A stretch of DNA of 64,000 bases from contig CP104793.1 in assembly GCA_025916135.1 (NCBI GenBank), forward strand, positions 1,798,001 to 1,862,000. Reading direction: 5' to 3'. Positions within the stretch are counted from its first letter, which is position 1. Each line of letters begins with the position of its first letter. The notes beneath the pieces are model-generated. The model worked only from the letters and a program-made list of their open reading frames with translations. It ran no database searches and was not told the DNA's origin. Origin of the DNA: Rhodobacteraceae bacterium D3-12 (GTDB lineage Bacteria; Pseudomonadota; Alphaproteobacteria; Rhodobacterales; Rhodobacteraceae). The position numbers and the translations under genes were made by a program. This document shows, one piece after another, positions 26,714 through 36,983 of this stretch.

Positions 26714-27400
26714 ATGTTCGCGGTTATGAAAACCGGCGGCAAACAGTATAAAGTTCAATCGGGCGACACGCTCCGGGTTGAAAAGCTGGCTGCCGACGCA
26801 GGTGAAAAAGTTCAATTCAACGACGTGCTGATGCTGGGTGGCGACAAGGTTGTCGTTGGTGCTCCGCTTGTTGAAGGCGCGGCCGTGCAGGCCGAAGTGG
26901 TCGATCAGATCAAAGGCGACAAGGTGATTCACTTTGTTAAACGCCGCCGGAAGCACAGCTCGAAGCGCACCAAGGGGCACCGTCAGCAGCTTACGCTTCT
27001 CAAGATCACCGAGATCCTTGAAGCGGGCGCAGACAAGTCCGGCGTAAAAGCCGCCGTTGGCGCAGGGTCGGTTGCTGCTGTGGCGGTTGCCGCGACAGAG
27101 GCGAAGAAGCCTGCCAAAGCGGCCAAGAAAGCCGAGCCCAAAGCCGAGAAGAAGGCCGAGGAAAAGAAAGCTGCTCCGAAGAAAGCCGCCGCCGCAGACG
27201 CGGGTGCGGATGATCTCAAGCAACTGTCGGGTGTTGGTCCGGCGCTTGAGAAGAAGCTGCATGAGAATGGTGTCACCACCTTTGCTCAGATTGCGGCATG
27301 GAATGCAGATGATATTGCTGCTATGGATGAGAAACTCAGCTTTAAAGGGCGCATCGAGCGCGAAGGCTGGGTTGATCAGGCCAAAGAGCTGACCAAGTAA
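26714..27400 (+). CDS. rplU: 50S ribosomal protein L21 with C-terminal helix-hairpin-helix extension
   Basis: A 228-aa protein. Residues 1-103 are standard L21 (MFAVMKTGGKQYKVQSGDTL, RRRKHSSKRTKGHRQQ, TLLKITEI), which binds 23S rRNA in the large subunit. Then an Ala/Lys-rich linker (KKPAKAAKKAEPKAEKKAEE) of about 45 residues and a final domain LKQLSGVGPALEKKLHENGV, TTFAQIAAWNADDIAAM, RIEREGWVDQAKEL, a helix-hairpin-helix fold also seen in NADH dehydrogenase subunit fusions. Intact L21 in most bacteria is about 103 aa; the longer form is usual in Rhodobacterales. First gene of the rplU-rpmA pair. Confidence 0.93.
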   Translation: MFAVMKTGGKQYKVQSGDTLRVEKLAADAGEKVQFNDVLMLGGDKVVVGAPLVEGAAVQAEVVDQIKGDKVIHFVKRRRKHSSKRTKGHRQQLTLLKITEILEAGADKSGVKAAVGAGSVAAVAVAATEAKKPAKAAKKAEPKAEKKAEEKKAAPKKAAAADAGADDLKQLSGVGPALEKKLHENGVTTFAQIAAWNADDIAAMDEKLSFKGRIEREGWVDQAKELTK

Positions 27401-27421
27401 GACGGATAAGGAGAGAGCGAT

Positions 27422-27691
27422 ATGGCACATAAAAAAGCAGGCGGTTCATCCCGCAACGGCCGCGACTCTGCTGGTCGCCGGCTTGGTGTAAAGAAATACG
27501 GTGGCGAAGTTGTCATCCCCGGGAACATCATCATCCGCCAGCGCGGCACCAAGTGCTGGCCGGGCGAAGGCGTGGGCATGGGCAAGGATCACACGATCTT
27601 TGCAACTGTTGACGGCAATGTGAAGTTCCACAAGGGCCTCAAAGGCCGCACCTTTATTTCGGTACTCCCGACGGCGGAGGCCGCAGAGTAA
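27422..27691 (+). CDS. rpmA: 50S ribosomal protein L27
   Basis: An 89-aa protein with the standard N-terminus [20 protein letters not shown], close to the peptidyl transferase centre, and [20 protein letters not shown]. Preceded by ggataaggagag and 21 bases after rplU, as in most bacteria. Confidence 0.97.
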   Translation: MAHKKAGGSSRNGRDSAGRRLGVKKYGGEVVIPGNIIIRQRGTKCWPGEGVGMGKDHTIFATVDGNVKFHKGLKGRTFISVLPTAEAAE

Positions 27692-27719
27692 GCCGAACCT
27701 TAAGGTTTTTAAAATTAGG

Positions 27720-27747
27720 GGGATCGGCGATACCGCCGGTCCCTTTT
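27720..27747 (+). terminator. Rho-independent terminator after rpmA
   Basis: Stem gggatcggcg / cgccggtccc with one G-T pair, then tttt. A second small palindrome (aaccttaaggtt, 27696-27707) lies just before it. Confidence 0.75.
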
Positions 27748-27770
27748 CTCGTTTCTGGGAAGGGCTTATT

Positions 27771-28379
27771 ATGCCTGTTGCAACGCTTGGGTTTCTGGCT
27801 TTTGGGGCCAGTCAGGTCGGAACGCCCGGCCCGGCGAACATGGCGTTGATGGCAACGGGGGCTCGGTTTGGGTTTCGTGCGGCTCTGCCGTTTGTGGCGG
27901 GGGTTGCTCTGGGCAAGCAGTTGATCATCTGGCCGATCGGGTTCGGCTTGATGGGGTTGGCGGCCAGTGCGCCGTGGCTGTTTGAAGTGCTGAAATGGGC
28001 CAGCGTGGCCTATATCACATGGTTGGCGTGGAAAGTTGCAAACCTGCGCTTGAGCCCGGGCGGAGAGGCGGCGCAGGCGCCGGGGTTCTTGGCCGGGCTG
28101 ATCGTACATCCGCTAAACCCCAAGGCCTGGGCGATGATTGTGACCGGATTCACCAGTTTCGTGACGCCGGACACGCCGACCTTGCAGGCGACGGCGACGA
28201 TTGCCATCTGTTTGTTGAGCCTACAGTTGGTGCTGCACCCGATCTGGACGTTTGGAGGCGACCGGATTGCGCATCTTGTTGCGGGAACAGCGGCGGAGAA
28301 ATACCTGATGTGGGGCCTCGCAATTTTGACTGTGGCCTCGGTAATGTTCGTGCTTTTTGGAGGAGAAAAAGCGCTATGA
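27771..28379 (+). CDS. LysE-family transporter
   Basis: A 202-aa membrane protein with hydrophobic segments at about 1-25, 38-60, 65-90, 110-135, 140-165 and 180-200, and the signature TPGPANMALMATGARFG plus VHPLNPKAWAMIVTGF. Probably an exporter of amino acids or small metabolites. Its stop overlaps the next start (ATGA), so it is cotranscribed with the acetyltransferase. Confidence 0.8.
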   Translation: MPVATLGFLAFGASQVGTPGPANMALMATGARFGFRAALPFVAGVALGKQLIIWPIGFGLMGLAASAPWLFEVLKWASVAYITWLAWKVANLRLSPGGEAAQAPGFLAGLIVHPLNPKAWAMIVTGFTSFVTPDTPTLQATATIAICLLSLQLVLHPIWTFGGDRIAHLVAGTAAEKYLMWGLAILTVASVMFVLFGGEKAL

Positions 28380-28912
28380 TGTTAGAAAAAGTTATAAATC
28401 AGCAAGTTATCGAAACCGAGCGGTTTGATTTGCGCCCTCTGCGGGTGTCGGATTCCGCTTTGATTGAGCTTTATGCCGGAGATGAGCGGGTGGCGCGGAA
28501 TACGACGTCTATTCCGCACCCCTTGCCGCCGGGAACGACCGAGGATTTCGTGCGCCGGGCACAGACGCAGGACCGGGTTGAGGATGTTTGGGCGATGGAT
28601 GCCGTCAAGGCCGAGGGGCCGGAGTTGATGGGATTGATCAGCCTGACACGGATGGACCGGGCACAGGCCGAGATCGGCTATTGGGTGGCGCCGGCGTTTT
28701 GGAACACCGGGCTGGCGCAAGAGGCGGTGGCGGCGTTGTTGCGGGCCAATCCGCTGGGTTGTGAGACGATTTTTGCCAGCGTGTTTCAGGACAATCCCGC
28801 GTCGGCGCGGGTGCTGACCAAACAGGGGTTCGAATACCTTGGCGATGCCGAGACGTTTTCGGTTGCGCGGGGGGCGAATGTCGCAACGTGGACCTATTCA
28901 TTGAAATGTTGA
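28376..28912 (+). CDS. GNAT-family N-acetyltransferase (RimJ/RimL type)
   Basis: A 178-aa protein starting at ATG 28376 (another ATG follows directly). The N-terminus IETERFDLRPLRVSDSALIE is typical of RimJ/RimL-like acetyltransferases. The acetyl-CoA region is diverged (EIGYWVAPAFWNTGLAQEAV), followed by FASVFQDNPASARVLTKQGF, the usual asparagine-rich end motif. The substrate may be a ribosomal protein N-terminus or a small amine. It overlaps the LysE gene by 4 bases. Confidence 0.8.
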   Translation: MMLEKVINQQVIETERFDLRPLRVSDSALIELYAGDERVARNTTSIPHPLPPGTTEDFVRRAQTQDRVEDVWAMDAVKAEGPELMGLISLTRMDRAQAEIGYWVAPAFWNTGLAQEAVAALLRANPLGCETIFASVFQDNPASARVLTKQGFEYLGDAETFSVARGANVATWTYSLKC

Positions 28913-31110
<2,198 letters not shown>

Positions 31111-31129
31111 GCGCAAGGGAGGGTGAGAG

Positions 31130-32394
31130 ATGAAAGACGGCGGTGATATTCACGCTTTGATGGCGGATTTGGGCAAGCGGGCCAAGCGGGCGGCGGCGGA
31201 TTTGGCATTTGCCCCGGCCGAGGCCAAGGCCGCGGCGTTGAACGCAGCGGCGGATGCGGTTTGGGCGCGGCGCGACGAGATCATCGCGGCCAATGCCAAG
31301 ACCTTGAGTTCGGGCGCGACAAGGGGCTGTCACCGGCGATGATGGATCGGCTGATGCTGGACGCTGAGCGTATCAAGGGCATCGTCGAGAGCCTTCGTGC
31401 GGTGGCGGCGCAGCCTGATCCGGTGGGCGAGACCCTGACCGAATGGGACATGGAGTCTGGCCTGCATATCCGCCGGGTGCGCACGCCGTTGGGCGTGATC
31501 GGTGTGATTTATGAAAGCCGCCCGAATGTGACGGCGGATGCCGGGGCGCTGTGTCTCAAAGCCGGAAACGCGGTGATTTTGCGCGGCGGGTCAGAGAGTT
31601 TTCATTCCTCAGGGGTGATTCATGCCTGTTTGCAGGACGGATTGAAGGCCGCGGGCCTGCCCGAAGATGCGGTGATGCGCGTGCCGACGCGCGACCGTGC
31701 GGCGGTGAGCGAAATGCTGACCATGACCGACACGATTGATGTGATTGTGCCGCGTGGCGGCAAGGGGTTGGTCGGGCTGGTGCAACGCGAAGCGCGGGTG
31801 CCGGTTTTTGCCCATCTCGAAGGGATCGTGCATATCTATATCGACGCCGCCGCCGATCCGGTGAAAGCGTTGAACGTGGTGATGAACGCGAAAACCCGGC
31901 GCACGGGAATTTGCGGCGCGGCGGAGTGTTTGCTGATCCACGAAAGCCTTGTCGACACAATTGGCCAAGGGGTGATCCGCGCGTTGATCGACGCCGGTGT
32001 GACGGTGCATGCAGATGAGCATTTGCAAGCGATTGAGGGCACTGTGCCCGCCACCGAGGATGACTGGGGGCGCGAGTATCTGGACATGGATATCGCGGCG
32101 AAAGTGGTGCCGGACGTGGACGGCGCGATTGCGCATATCCGCGCCTTCGGCTCAAACCACACCGATTGCATCCTGACCGAGGATGACGCCACTGCGGCGC
32201 GGTTCTTTGAACGGCTCGATTCGGCGATCCTTATGCGCAATACCTCGACCCAGTTTGCTGATGGCGGAGAGTTTGGCATGGGCGCGGAGATTGGCATTGC
32301 CACGGGCAAGATGCACGCGCGTGGTCCGGTAGGGGCAGCGCAGCTCACCAGCTTCAAATACCTTGTTGAGGGCGACGGAACGGTGCGCGGCTGA
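31130..32394 (+). CDS. proA: Glutamate-5-semialdehyde dehydrogenase (gamma-glutamyl phosphate reductase), frameshifted
   Basis: Second enzyme of proline synthesis, NADPH-dependent. Start ATG 31130 follows gggaggg. The first 57 codons ([19 protein letters not shown]) end in a wrong frame; adding one G at about 31300 gives [20 protein letters not shown] and continues to the end: [52 protein letters not shown], and the catalytic cysteine region [13 protein letters not shown]. Corrected length 421 aa, normal for the family. Confidence 0.9.
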
Positions 32395-32400
32395 TCCCTT

Positions 32401-33000
32401 CTAAAAGGTGACGTTGATCGTGGTGTCGCTGCTGTCAAAGGCGAGGGCGCGGCCAAGGCCACTTATGACCTCGGGCAAGAGCGCATATTGGACATGCGCG
32501 GGTTTGAGATCGGCCGGGGTGGCGGCGCCGGTGAGCGCGCCCCAGAGGTCGGGATCACAGTTCACCCTGTCGCCAGTGCCTTGGAAGCTGAAGCTGTTTC
32601 CCTCGCGCTGAACCGTCATCATCCCGCCGCGTGGCAGGGCGGTTTCGATGCACAGAAGTGTCAGGAACGCGGCCTGCACCTCGGCGCGGATGATGTCACC
32701 CTCGGCTTGCCATTCGGCCTTGTGGCGGCCTTCGCTATAGGCATCGGCGACGATGGCGGCGACGGTGGGCGCCCCCAGCGTTTGTTCAGGTGAGGCGACG
32801 CCAAAGGCGATACGGAAGAACTTGATCCGCGAGGAGGCGTTGTTAACGCTTTCGGAAATAAGGTTAAGTTCTGGCGTTTCAATCGGCCCGCCCATGGCGA
32901 TCAGTTCGACGCCATTGCCAATAGCGCCGACCGGGCTGATCAAATCGTGACAGATGCGAGATCCGACCAACGTGGCGAGGGAAAGTGTGCTATTGGTCAT
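32401..33000 (-). CDS. chpT: Histidine phosphotransferase ChpT
   Basis: A 199-aa cytosolic protein that passes phosphate from the CckA histidine kinase to CtrA and CpdR. The dimerisation helices carry LVGSRICHDLISPVGAIGNG with the phosphorylated His (CHDLISP), and the C-terminal half is an inactive ATPase-like fold. ATG 33000 was chosen by the conserved start and is directly divergent from the DUF3553 gene. It points to an intact CtrA pathway in this organism. Confidence 0.88.
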   Translation of the reverse strand: MTNSTLSLATLVGSRICHDLISPVGAIGNGVELIAMGGPIETPELNLISESVNNASSRIKFFRIAFGVASPEQTLGAPTVAAIVADAYSEGRHKAEWQAEGDIIRAEVQAAFLTLLCIETALPRGGMMTVQREGNSFSFQGTGDRVNCDPDLWGALTGAATPADLKPAHVQYALLPEVISGLGRALAFDSSDTTINVTF

Positions 33001-33024
33001 GAAACGCTCCGAAGTGAGGTAAAG

Positions 33025-33210
33025 ATGAGTGAATTGAATGCGATACTGGCACCGGGCATGCGCGTGCGCCACCCTGCACGCGCCGAATGGGGCGTTGGCG
33101 AAGTGCAATCGAATATCGGTGGCAAGGTCACGGTGAATTTCCCCGAGGCAGGCAAGGTTGTCATTAACGGCGCGCGGATCGCGTTGGATATCGTCTTTGA
33201 TGACGAATGA
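33025..33210 (+). CDS. DUF3553 protein
   Basis: A 61-aa protein: LAPGMRVRHPARAEWGVGEV, QSNIGGKVTVNFPEAGKVVI. It matches the small beta-rich DUF3553 family, also found as the C-terminal part of some RNA polymerase-associated UvrD-like helicases. Preceded by gtgaggtaaag; start at 33025. Function unknown. Confidence 0.8.
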   Translation: MSELNAILAPGMRVRHPARAEWGVGEVQSNIGGKVTVNFPEAGKVVINGARIALDIVFDDE

Positions 33211-33222
33211 AAGTTATCAAAA

Positions 33223-33240
33223 GGTTAACGCAGATTAACC
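33223..33240. repeat. Palindrome ggttaa-N6-ttaacc
   Basis: Perfect 6-bp arms with a 6-nt spacer, just after the DUF3553 stop. The N6 spacing differs from the N7 of a CtrA site. It could be an operator for olsBA. Confidence 0.45.
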
Positions 33241-33292
33241 TAACTTGCACCACAGCGGATGGCCGCTTACAACCCAAGGCAGATTAACCCAC

Positions 33293-33344
33293 GCCGGATC
33301 GGGTCAAGCCGGATCTGGTGAGGCCGGATCAGGTGAGCCGGATC
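33293..33344. repeat. Four spaced copies of gccggatc upstream of olsB
   Basis: gccggatc occurs at 33293, 33308, 33323 and 33337, spaced 15, 15 and 14 bases, with the intervening bases close to ggtga. They end 31 bases before the olsB start and could bind a regulator or be a replication-slippage repeat. Confidence 0.6.
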
Positions 33345-33375
33345 GAAAAGGGCGGGACCAGCAGGACCGGAGCAG

Positions 33376-34143
33376 ATGGGCGAGCCGCAATTTGAAGTGA
33401 AACTGGCCGAGACCGAGGCGGAGCTTTTGGCGGCGCAGCGGCTGCGCTATGCCGTGTTTGTTGACGAATTGGGCGGGGGCGGTGCGATGGTGGACCATGA
33501 CCGCCGCCTAGAGACGGACAGGTTCGATCCGTTTTACGACCATATGATCCTGATTGATCACAGCCGCGATGCGCAAGCCTTGGAGCATGTGGTCGGGGTG
33601 TACCGGCTGATGCGCGCGGGGCAGGCCGCCGAAGCGGGTGGATTTTATTGCGAAAGCGAATACGGGTTGGAGCCGCTGAAATCCAGCGGGCGGCGGTTGC
33701 TTGAGCTGGGCCGGTCCTGTGTTTTGCCGCAGTATCGCGGCGGGGCGGCGATGTATCACCTGTGGAGCGGGTTGGCGGGATATGTCGAGGCGCATGAGAT
33801 CGACATCCTGTTCGGGGTGGCGAGCTTTCATGGCACCGACGTTGAGGCGCTGGCGCAGCCGTTGTCCCTGTTGCATCACCGCCACCTTGCCCCCGAGGCG
33901 CTCAGGGTGCGTTCGCATGTGTTTCAACCGATGGATCTGATTGCCGAGGAGGCATTGGACCGGCGCGAGGCGATGTTGCAGGTGCCTGCGCTGATCAAGG
34001 CTTACTTGCGGCTTGGCGGGGTTGTGGGCGAGGGGGCGTTTGTCGATCATGCGTTCAACACCACAGATATTTGTCTGATCATGGAGACCGGCAAGATGAA
34101 CGCACAGCGGCGCAGAATTTACGCCAGCGAGGCGCGCGCGTGA
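33376..34143 (+). CDS. olsB: L-ornithine N-acyltransferase (OlsB)
   Basis: A 255-aa GNAT-fold enzyme that makes lyso-ornithine lipid from ornithine and 3-hydroxyacyl-ACP. Marks: LAAQRLRYAVFVDELG, DHDRRLETDRFDPFYDH, RRLLELGRSCVLPQYRGG, DILFGVASFHGTD and PALIKAYLRLGG, FNTTDICLI. The next gene starts within its stop, and the two together form the olsBA operon known from alphaproteobacteria. Ornithine lipids replace phospholipids under phosphate limitation, which fits phoX elsewhere in this window. Confidence 0.92.
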   Translation: MGEPQFEVKLAETEAELLAAQRLRYAVFVDELGGGGAMVDHDRRLETDRFDPFYDHMILIDHSRDAQALEHVVGVYRLMRAGQAAEAGGFYCESEYGLEPLKSSGRRLLELGRSCVLPQYRGGAAMYHLWSGLAGYVEAHEIDILFGVASFHGTDVEALAQPLSLLHHRHLAPEALRVRSHVFQPMDLIAEEALDRREAMLQVPALIKAYLRLGGVVGEGAFVDHAFNTTDICLIMETGKMNAQRRRIYASEARA

Positions 34144-34970
34144 GCACCTGGAACCCGGATTTCGAGCCTCCAATGGTGCGGATCGGGGCCTTGGGGTGGG
34201 GGTTGGTCGTGCTGCGCGGTCTTGTCCTTGGGAGTGTGGTGTTCGGCGGGTTGGTGATCCTGTTGCTCATCCGGCTGATCGAGCGGCCCTTGTTTGGTCT
34301 GCGCCGACCGTGGACGCCGTGGTTGGTTCAGGCGGTGTGCCGGGTGGCGTTTGTCATCCTCGGGATGCGGCATCGGGTGCAGGGCAGACCGATGAAGGAG
34401 CGCGGGGCGGTGGTCTCTAACCATGCATCATGGCTGGATATTTTCGCTCTGAACGCCTGTAAGCGGGTGTATTTTGTTTCAAAATCCGAAGTGGCGGGAT
34501 GGCCGGGAATTGGTTGGCTGGCGCGGGCGACGGGGACGGTGTTTATCAATCGCGACCGTCGCGAGGCCAAGGCGCAGCAGGTGATTTTCGAGGACCGCTT
34601 GCTGGCCGGGCATAAGCTGTTGTTTTTTCCCGAGGGCACGTCGAGCGATGGGCGGCGCATTTTGCCTTTTAAATCAACGCTGTTTCAGGCGTTCTTTGCG
34701 CCGGACCTGCATCATGAATTGCATATCCAGCCGGTGACGCTTGTCTATCGCGCGCCCGATGGGGCGGATAAGCGGATTTATGGCTGGTGGGGCGACATGG
34801 AGTTCGGGCCGCATTTGCTGCAAACGCTGGCGGCGGTGCGGCAAGGGTCGGTCACGGTTATTTATCACGCGCCGATGAAGGTGGATGCGTTTGACGGGCG
34901 CAAGGCATTGGCCGCGGCTTGCGAGCAAGCGGTGCGCAGCGGTTTACCGGCGGATGTTCAGGACGCGTAG
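34140..34970 (+). CDS. olsA: Lyso-ornithine lipid O-acyltransferase (OlsA)
   Basis: A 276-aa membrane-bound PlsC-type acyltransferase. The GTG start at 34140 overlaps the olsB stop. An N-terminal hydrophobic segment (GLVLGSVVFGGLVILLLIRL) precedes the catalytic SNHASWLDIF (NHx4D box) and FPEGTSSDG (phosphate-binding box). It adds the second fatty acid to make ornithine lipid, possibly also phosphatidic acid. Confidence 0.9.
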   Translation: MSTWNPDFEPPMVRIGALGWGLVVLRGLVLGSVVFGGLVILLLIRLIERPLFGLRRPWTPWLVQAVCRVAFVILGMRHRVQGRPMKERGAVVSNHASWLDIFALNACKRVYFVSKSEVAGWPGIGWLARATGTVFINRDRREAKAQQVIFEDRLLAGHKLLFFPEGTSSDGRRILPFKSTLFQAFFAPDLHHELHIQPVTLVYRAPDGADKRIYGWWGDMEFGPHLLQTLAAVRQGSVTVIYHAPMKVDAFDGRKALAAACEQAVRSGLPADVQDA

Positions 34971-35025
34971 GCAGCAGCGGTGCAGACGGGCCGTAAAGAC
35001 GGACATTGCGTTGGCACGACACACC

Positions 35026-35640
35026 CTAGGGCGCGGTGAGGGCTTTTAGCGCCGCAAGCGGATCGTCGGAGAGCCAGATTTCGTCGCCGATGCCGAAGAA
35101 ATCGGTGACCGGGGCGAGGGCCGCAACCAGCGTTGGATCAAGCGCACCTTCGGCGACGACGGGCACTTCGATCATTTCGCTCCACCATGTGAAGAGGTCA
35201 TGCTCGGCGATTGTGCCATCGCCAAGCGGCGTGTCGCCAACCGGGCCGAAGCAGACGTAATCCGCACCGGCTTCGCCCGCGGTCATGCCGTCATGGCGCG
35301 AGGCACCACAAAAGGCGCCGACAATGGCGTCTTTGCCCAGTTCTTTGCGGGCTTTGCGCACCGAACGTGCGCCATCCGTAAGGTGAACCCCATCGAGGCC
35401 GAGCCGCTCGACAAGAAGGATGTGGCGTTCGATCACCAGCGCCACATCGCGTTCGATGGTGACTTCGCGCACCGCATCGGCGGCGCGGCAGAGGGTGTCT
35501 TCGTCATGGGTGGACAGGGCGAGGCGCACGCAGGCCACGTCAACCGCATCAAGCACACGGGCGAGATCGGTGGGAAAGCGGCTCAGCTCAATCTCGGACG
35601 GAGAAATAAGGTAGATCTGGGGCTGCTCTGGCGCGTCCAT
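35026..35640 (-). CDS. Thiamine phosphate synthase-like protein (TENI/ThiE family)
   Basis: A 204-aa TIM barrel: IYLISPSEIE, DVALVIERHILLVERLGLDG, VHLTDGARSVRKARKELG, GAFCGASRHDGMTAGEAGAD, YVCFGPVGDTPLGDG, PVVAEGALDPTLVAAL. It has the layout of ThiE/TenI but the usual phosphate-binding glycines near the end are weak (VTDFFGIGDEIW), and no other thi genes are nearby. It could be a paralogue with a different ligand. ATG 35640 was chosen because the protein domain begins there. Confidence 0.75.
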   Translation of the reverse strand: MDAPEQPQIYLISPSEIELSRFPTDLARVLDAVDVACVRLALSTHDEDTLCRAADAVREVTIERDVALVIERHILLVERLGLDGVHLTDGARSVRKARKELGKDAIVGAFCGASRHDGMTAGEAGADYVCFGPVGDTPLGDGTIAEHDLFTWWSEMIEVPVVAEGALDPTLVAALAPVTDFFGIGDEIWLSDDPLAALKALTAP

Positions 35641-35722
35641 CGGGGGTCCTCGATCCTTTGGTTTTGCGCTGCTATAGCGTAAAAAATTGCGCCGGGGCAA
35701 GCGTTTGCATTCGCGGATCGTG

Positions 35723-36049
35723 TTATTTGGCCGGCAACGTCGCGTTGAAATCGAGAGCCAGTTGCAGGAGGGTGGCGCGGGTGGTGTCATCTTCAAAGGC
35801 GTCGATGTCGGCGCCGACGTAACCGCTCATGCTGCGCGCACCCATGATGATGTGACCGACGCCGTCGAGATCCAGAGCCGCGCCCATCGCCGCTTTGCCG
35901 ACGCGAAACATCGCACCGGAGGCGCGCACGCCGCAGACCATATTGCCGCGCACCATAAAACACAGCGCCCCAAACATGCGCTGTTCGCGCGGCGCGTGGG
36001 CATCAAGCTCTCTGCGCATGAGCGCGGCATGGTCGTTGTCATAGGCCAT
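35723..36049 (-). CDS. TfoX N-terminal domain protein
   Basis: A 108-aa protein. REQRMFGALCFMVRGNMVCG, RASGAMFRVGKAAMGAAL, MSGYVGADIDAF match the N-terminal TfoX/Sxy domain; competence-linked TfoX has an additional C-terminal domain not present here. Small free-standing versions are common and their role is unknown. Start 36049 fits the domain; the upstream ORF extension is not conserved-looking. Confidence 0.8.
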   Translation of the reverse strand: MAYDNDHAALMRRELDAHAPREQRMFGALCFMVRGNMVCGVRASGAMFRVGKAAMGAALDLDGVGHIIMGARSMSGYVGADIDAFEDDTTRATLLQLALDFNATLPAK

Positions 36050-36106
36050 TGGGGCATCCGGGGTTCTGTTTCGGTGAGCATAGCGCAGACTTTGCCAGAG
36101 TGCCTT

Positions 36107-36130
36107 GGGTATTTTTACCAAGAAAGAGGG
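36107..36130 (+). repeat. GAGTATTT..CAAGATGAA motif, copy 2 (diverged)
   Basis: gggtatttttaccaagaaag then aggg, in the divergent gap between the TfoX-domain gene and trmJ. The weakest of the four copies. Confidence 0.35.
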
Positions 36131-36193
36131 GGCGGGGCTTCAAATTCTGCTGGCTGTAGCGTATGCGCGCGAAGGACCTTCGGGAGTGATGAC

Positions 36194-36934
36194 ATGGCAA
36201 GTGACAGCCCTCAGCCGGCGTTTGTGCTGGTGCGGCCACAGATGGGTGAAAACATCGGCGCGGCGGCGCGAGCGATGTGGAACTTTGGTCTGGATCGGAT
36301 GCGGGTTGTGGCGCCGCGCGATGGCTGGCCGAGCGAGCGGGCTGTGGCGATGGCGAGCGGGGCCGGGCGGTTGCTGGACGAGGCGGGGCTTTATGGCGAT
36401 CTGGCCGGGGCGGTTGCGGATTGCACCTATGTTTACGCCACCACGGCGCGGCCGCGCGAGTTGACCAAGCCGGTTCTAAGCCCGGAGCGCGCCATGGCGG
36501 ATGCGGCCGCGCGGATCAGGGCCGGAGAGAAGGTTGCGGTGTTGTTCGGACCGGAGCGCGCGGGGCTTGAGAACGACGATATCGCCAAAGCCAACGCAAT
36601 TATTTCGGTGCCGGTGAACCCGCGGTTTGCCTCGTTAAACCTTGGGCAATGTGTGCTGTTGACCGCTTATGAGTGGATGCGGGCCGAGGGCGAGGTTGCG
36701 CATGAGGTTTACGAGCCGAGCAAGGGCGATTGGGCGACGGGCGGCGATATGGAAAAGCTAGCCGAGCATTATGAGGCGCAGCTGGACGAAGCCGGGTTTT
36801 TCTTTCCGCCGGAAAAGGCAGACGGGATGAAGGTAAACCTGCGCAACCTGTGGAGCCGGATGCGATTGACCCGCACGGATGTGCAGATGTTACATGGGGT
36901 CATGCGGCAAATGGTGCGGTGGAAGACCCGTTGA
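36194..36934 (+). CDS. trmJ: tRNA (cytidine/uridine-2'-O)-methyltransferase TrmJ
   Basis: A 246-aa SPOUT-fold methyltransferase modifying position 32 of tRNAs. Motifs: FVLVRPQMGENIGAAARAMW with the SPOUT Asn/Glu, VVAPRDGWPSERAVAMASGA, VLFGPERAGLENDDIAKANA and VNPRFASLNLGQCVLLTAYE (SAM-binding trefoil knot). The C-terminal dimerisation extension is shorter than in E. coli. Preceded by gggagtg at ATG 36194. Confidence 0.88.
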   Translation: MASDSPQPAFVLVRPQMGENIGAAARAMWNFGLDRMRVVAPRDGWPSERAVAMASGAGRLLDEAGLYGDLAGAVADCTYVYATTARPRELTKPVLSPERAMADAAARIRAGEKVAVLFGPERAGLENDDIAKANAIISVPVNPRFASLNLGQCVLLTAYEWMRAEGEVAHEVYEPSKGDWATGGDMEKLAEHYEAQLDEAGFFFPPEKADGMKVNLRNLWSRMRLTRTDVQMLHGVMRQMVRWKTR

Positions 36935-36983
36935 AGGCGGGCGCGCGGCGGCCTAGGTTGAGCGCAGCAACGAGAGGCGAGTG

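Noticed and set aside
33223-33240. A second CtrA site
   Set aside because: The spacing between the TTAA halves is six bases, not seven.
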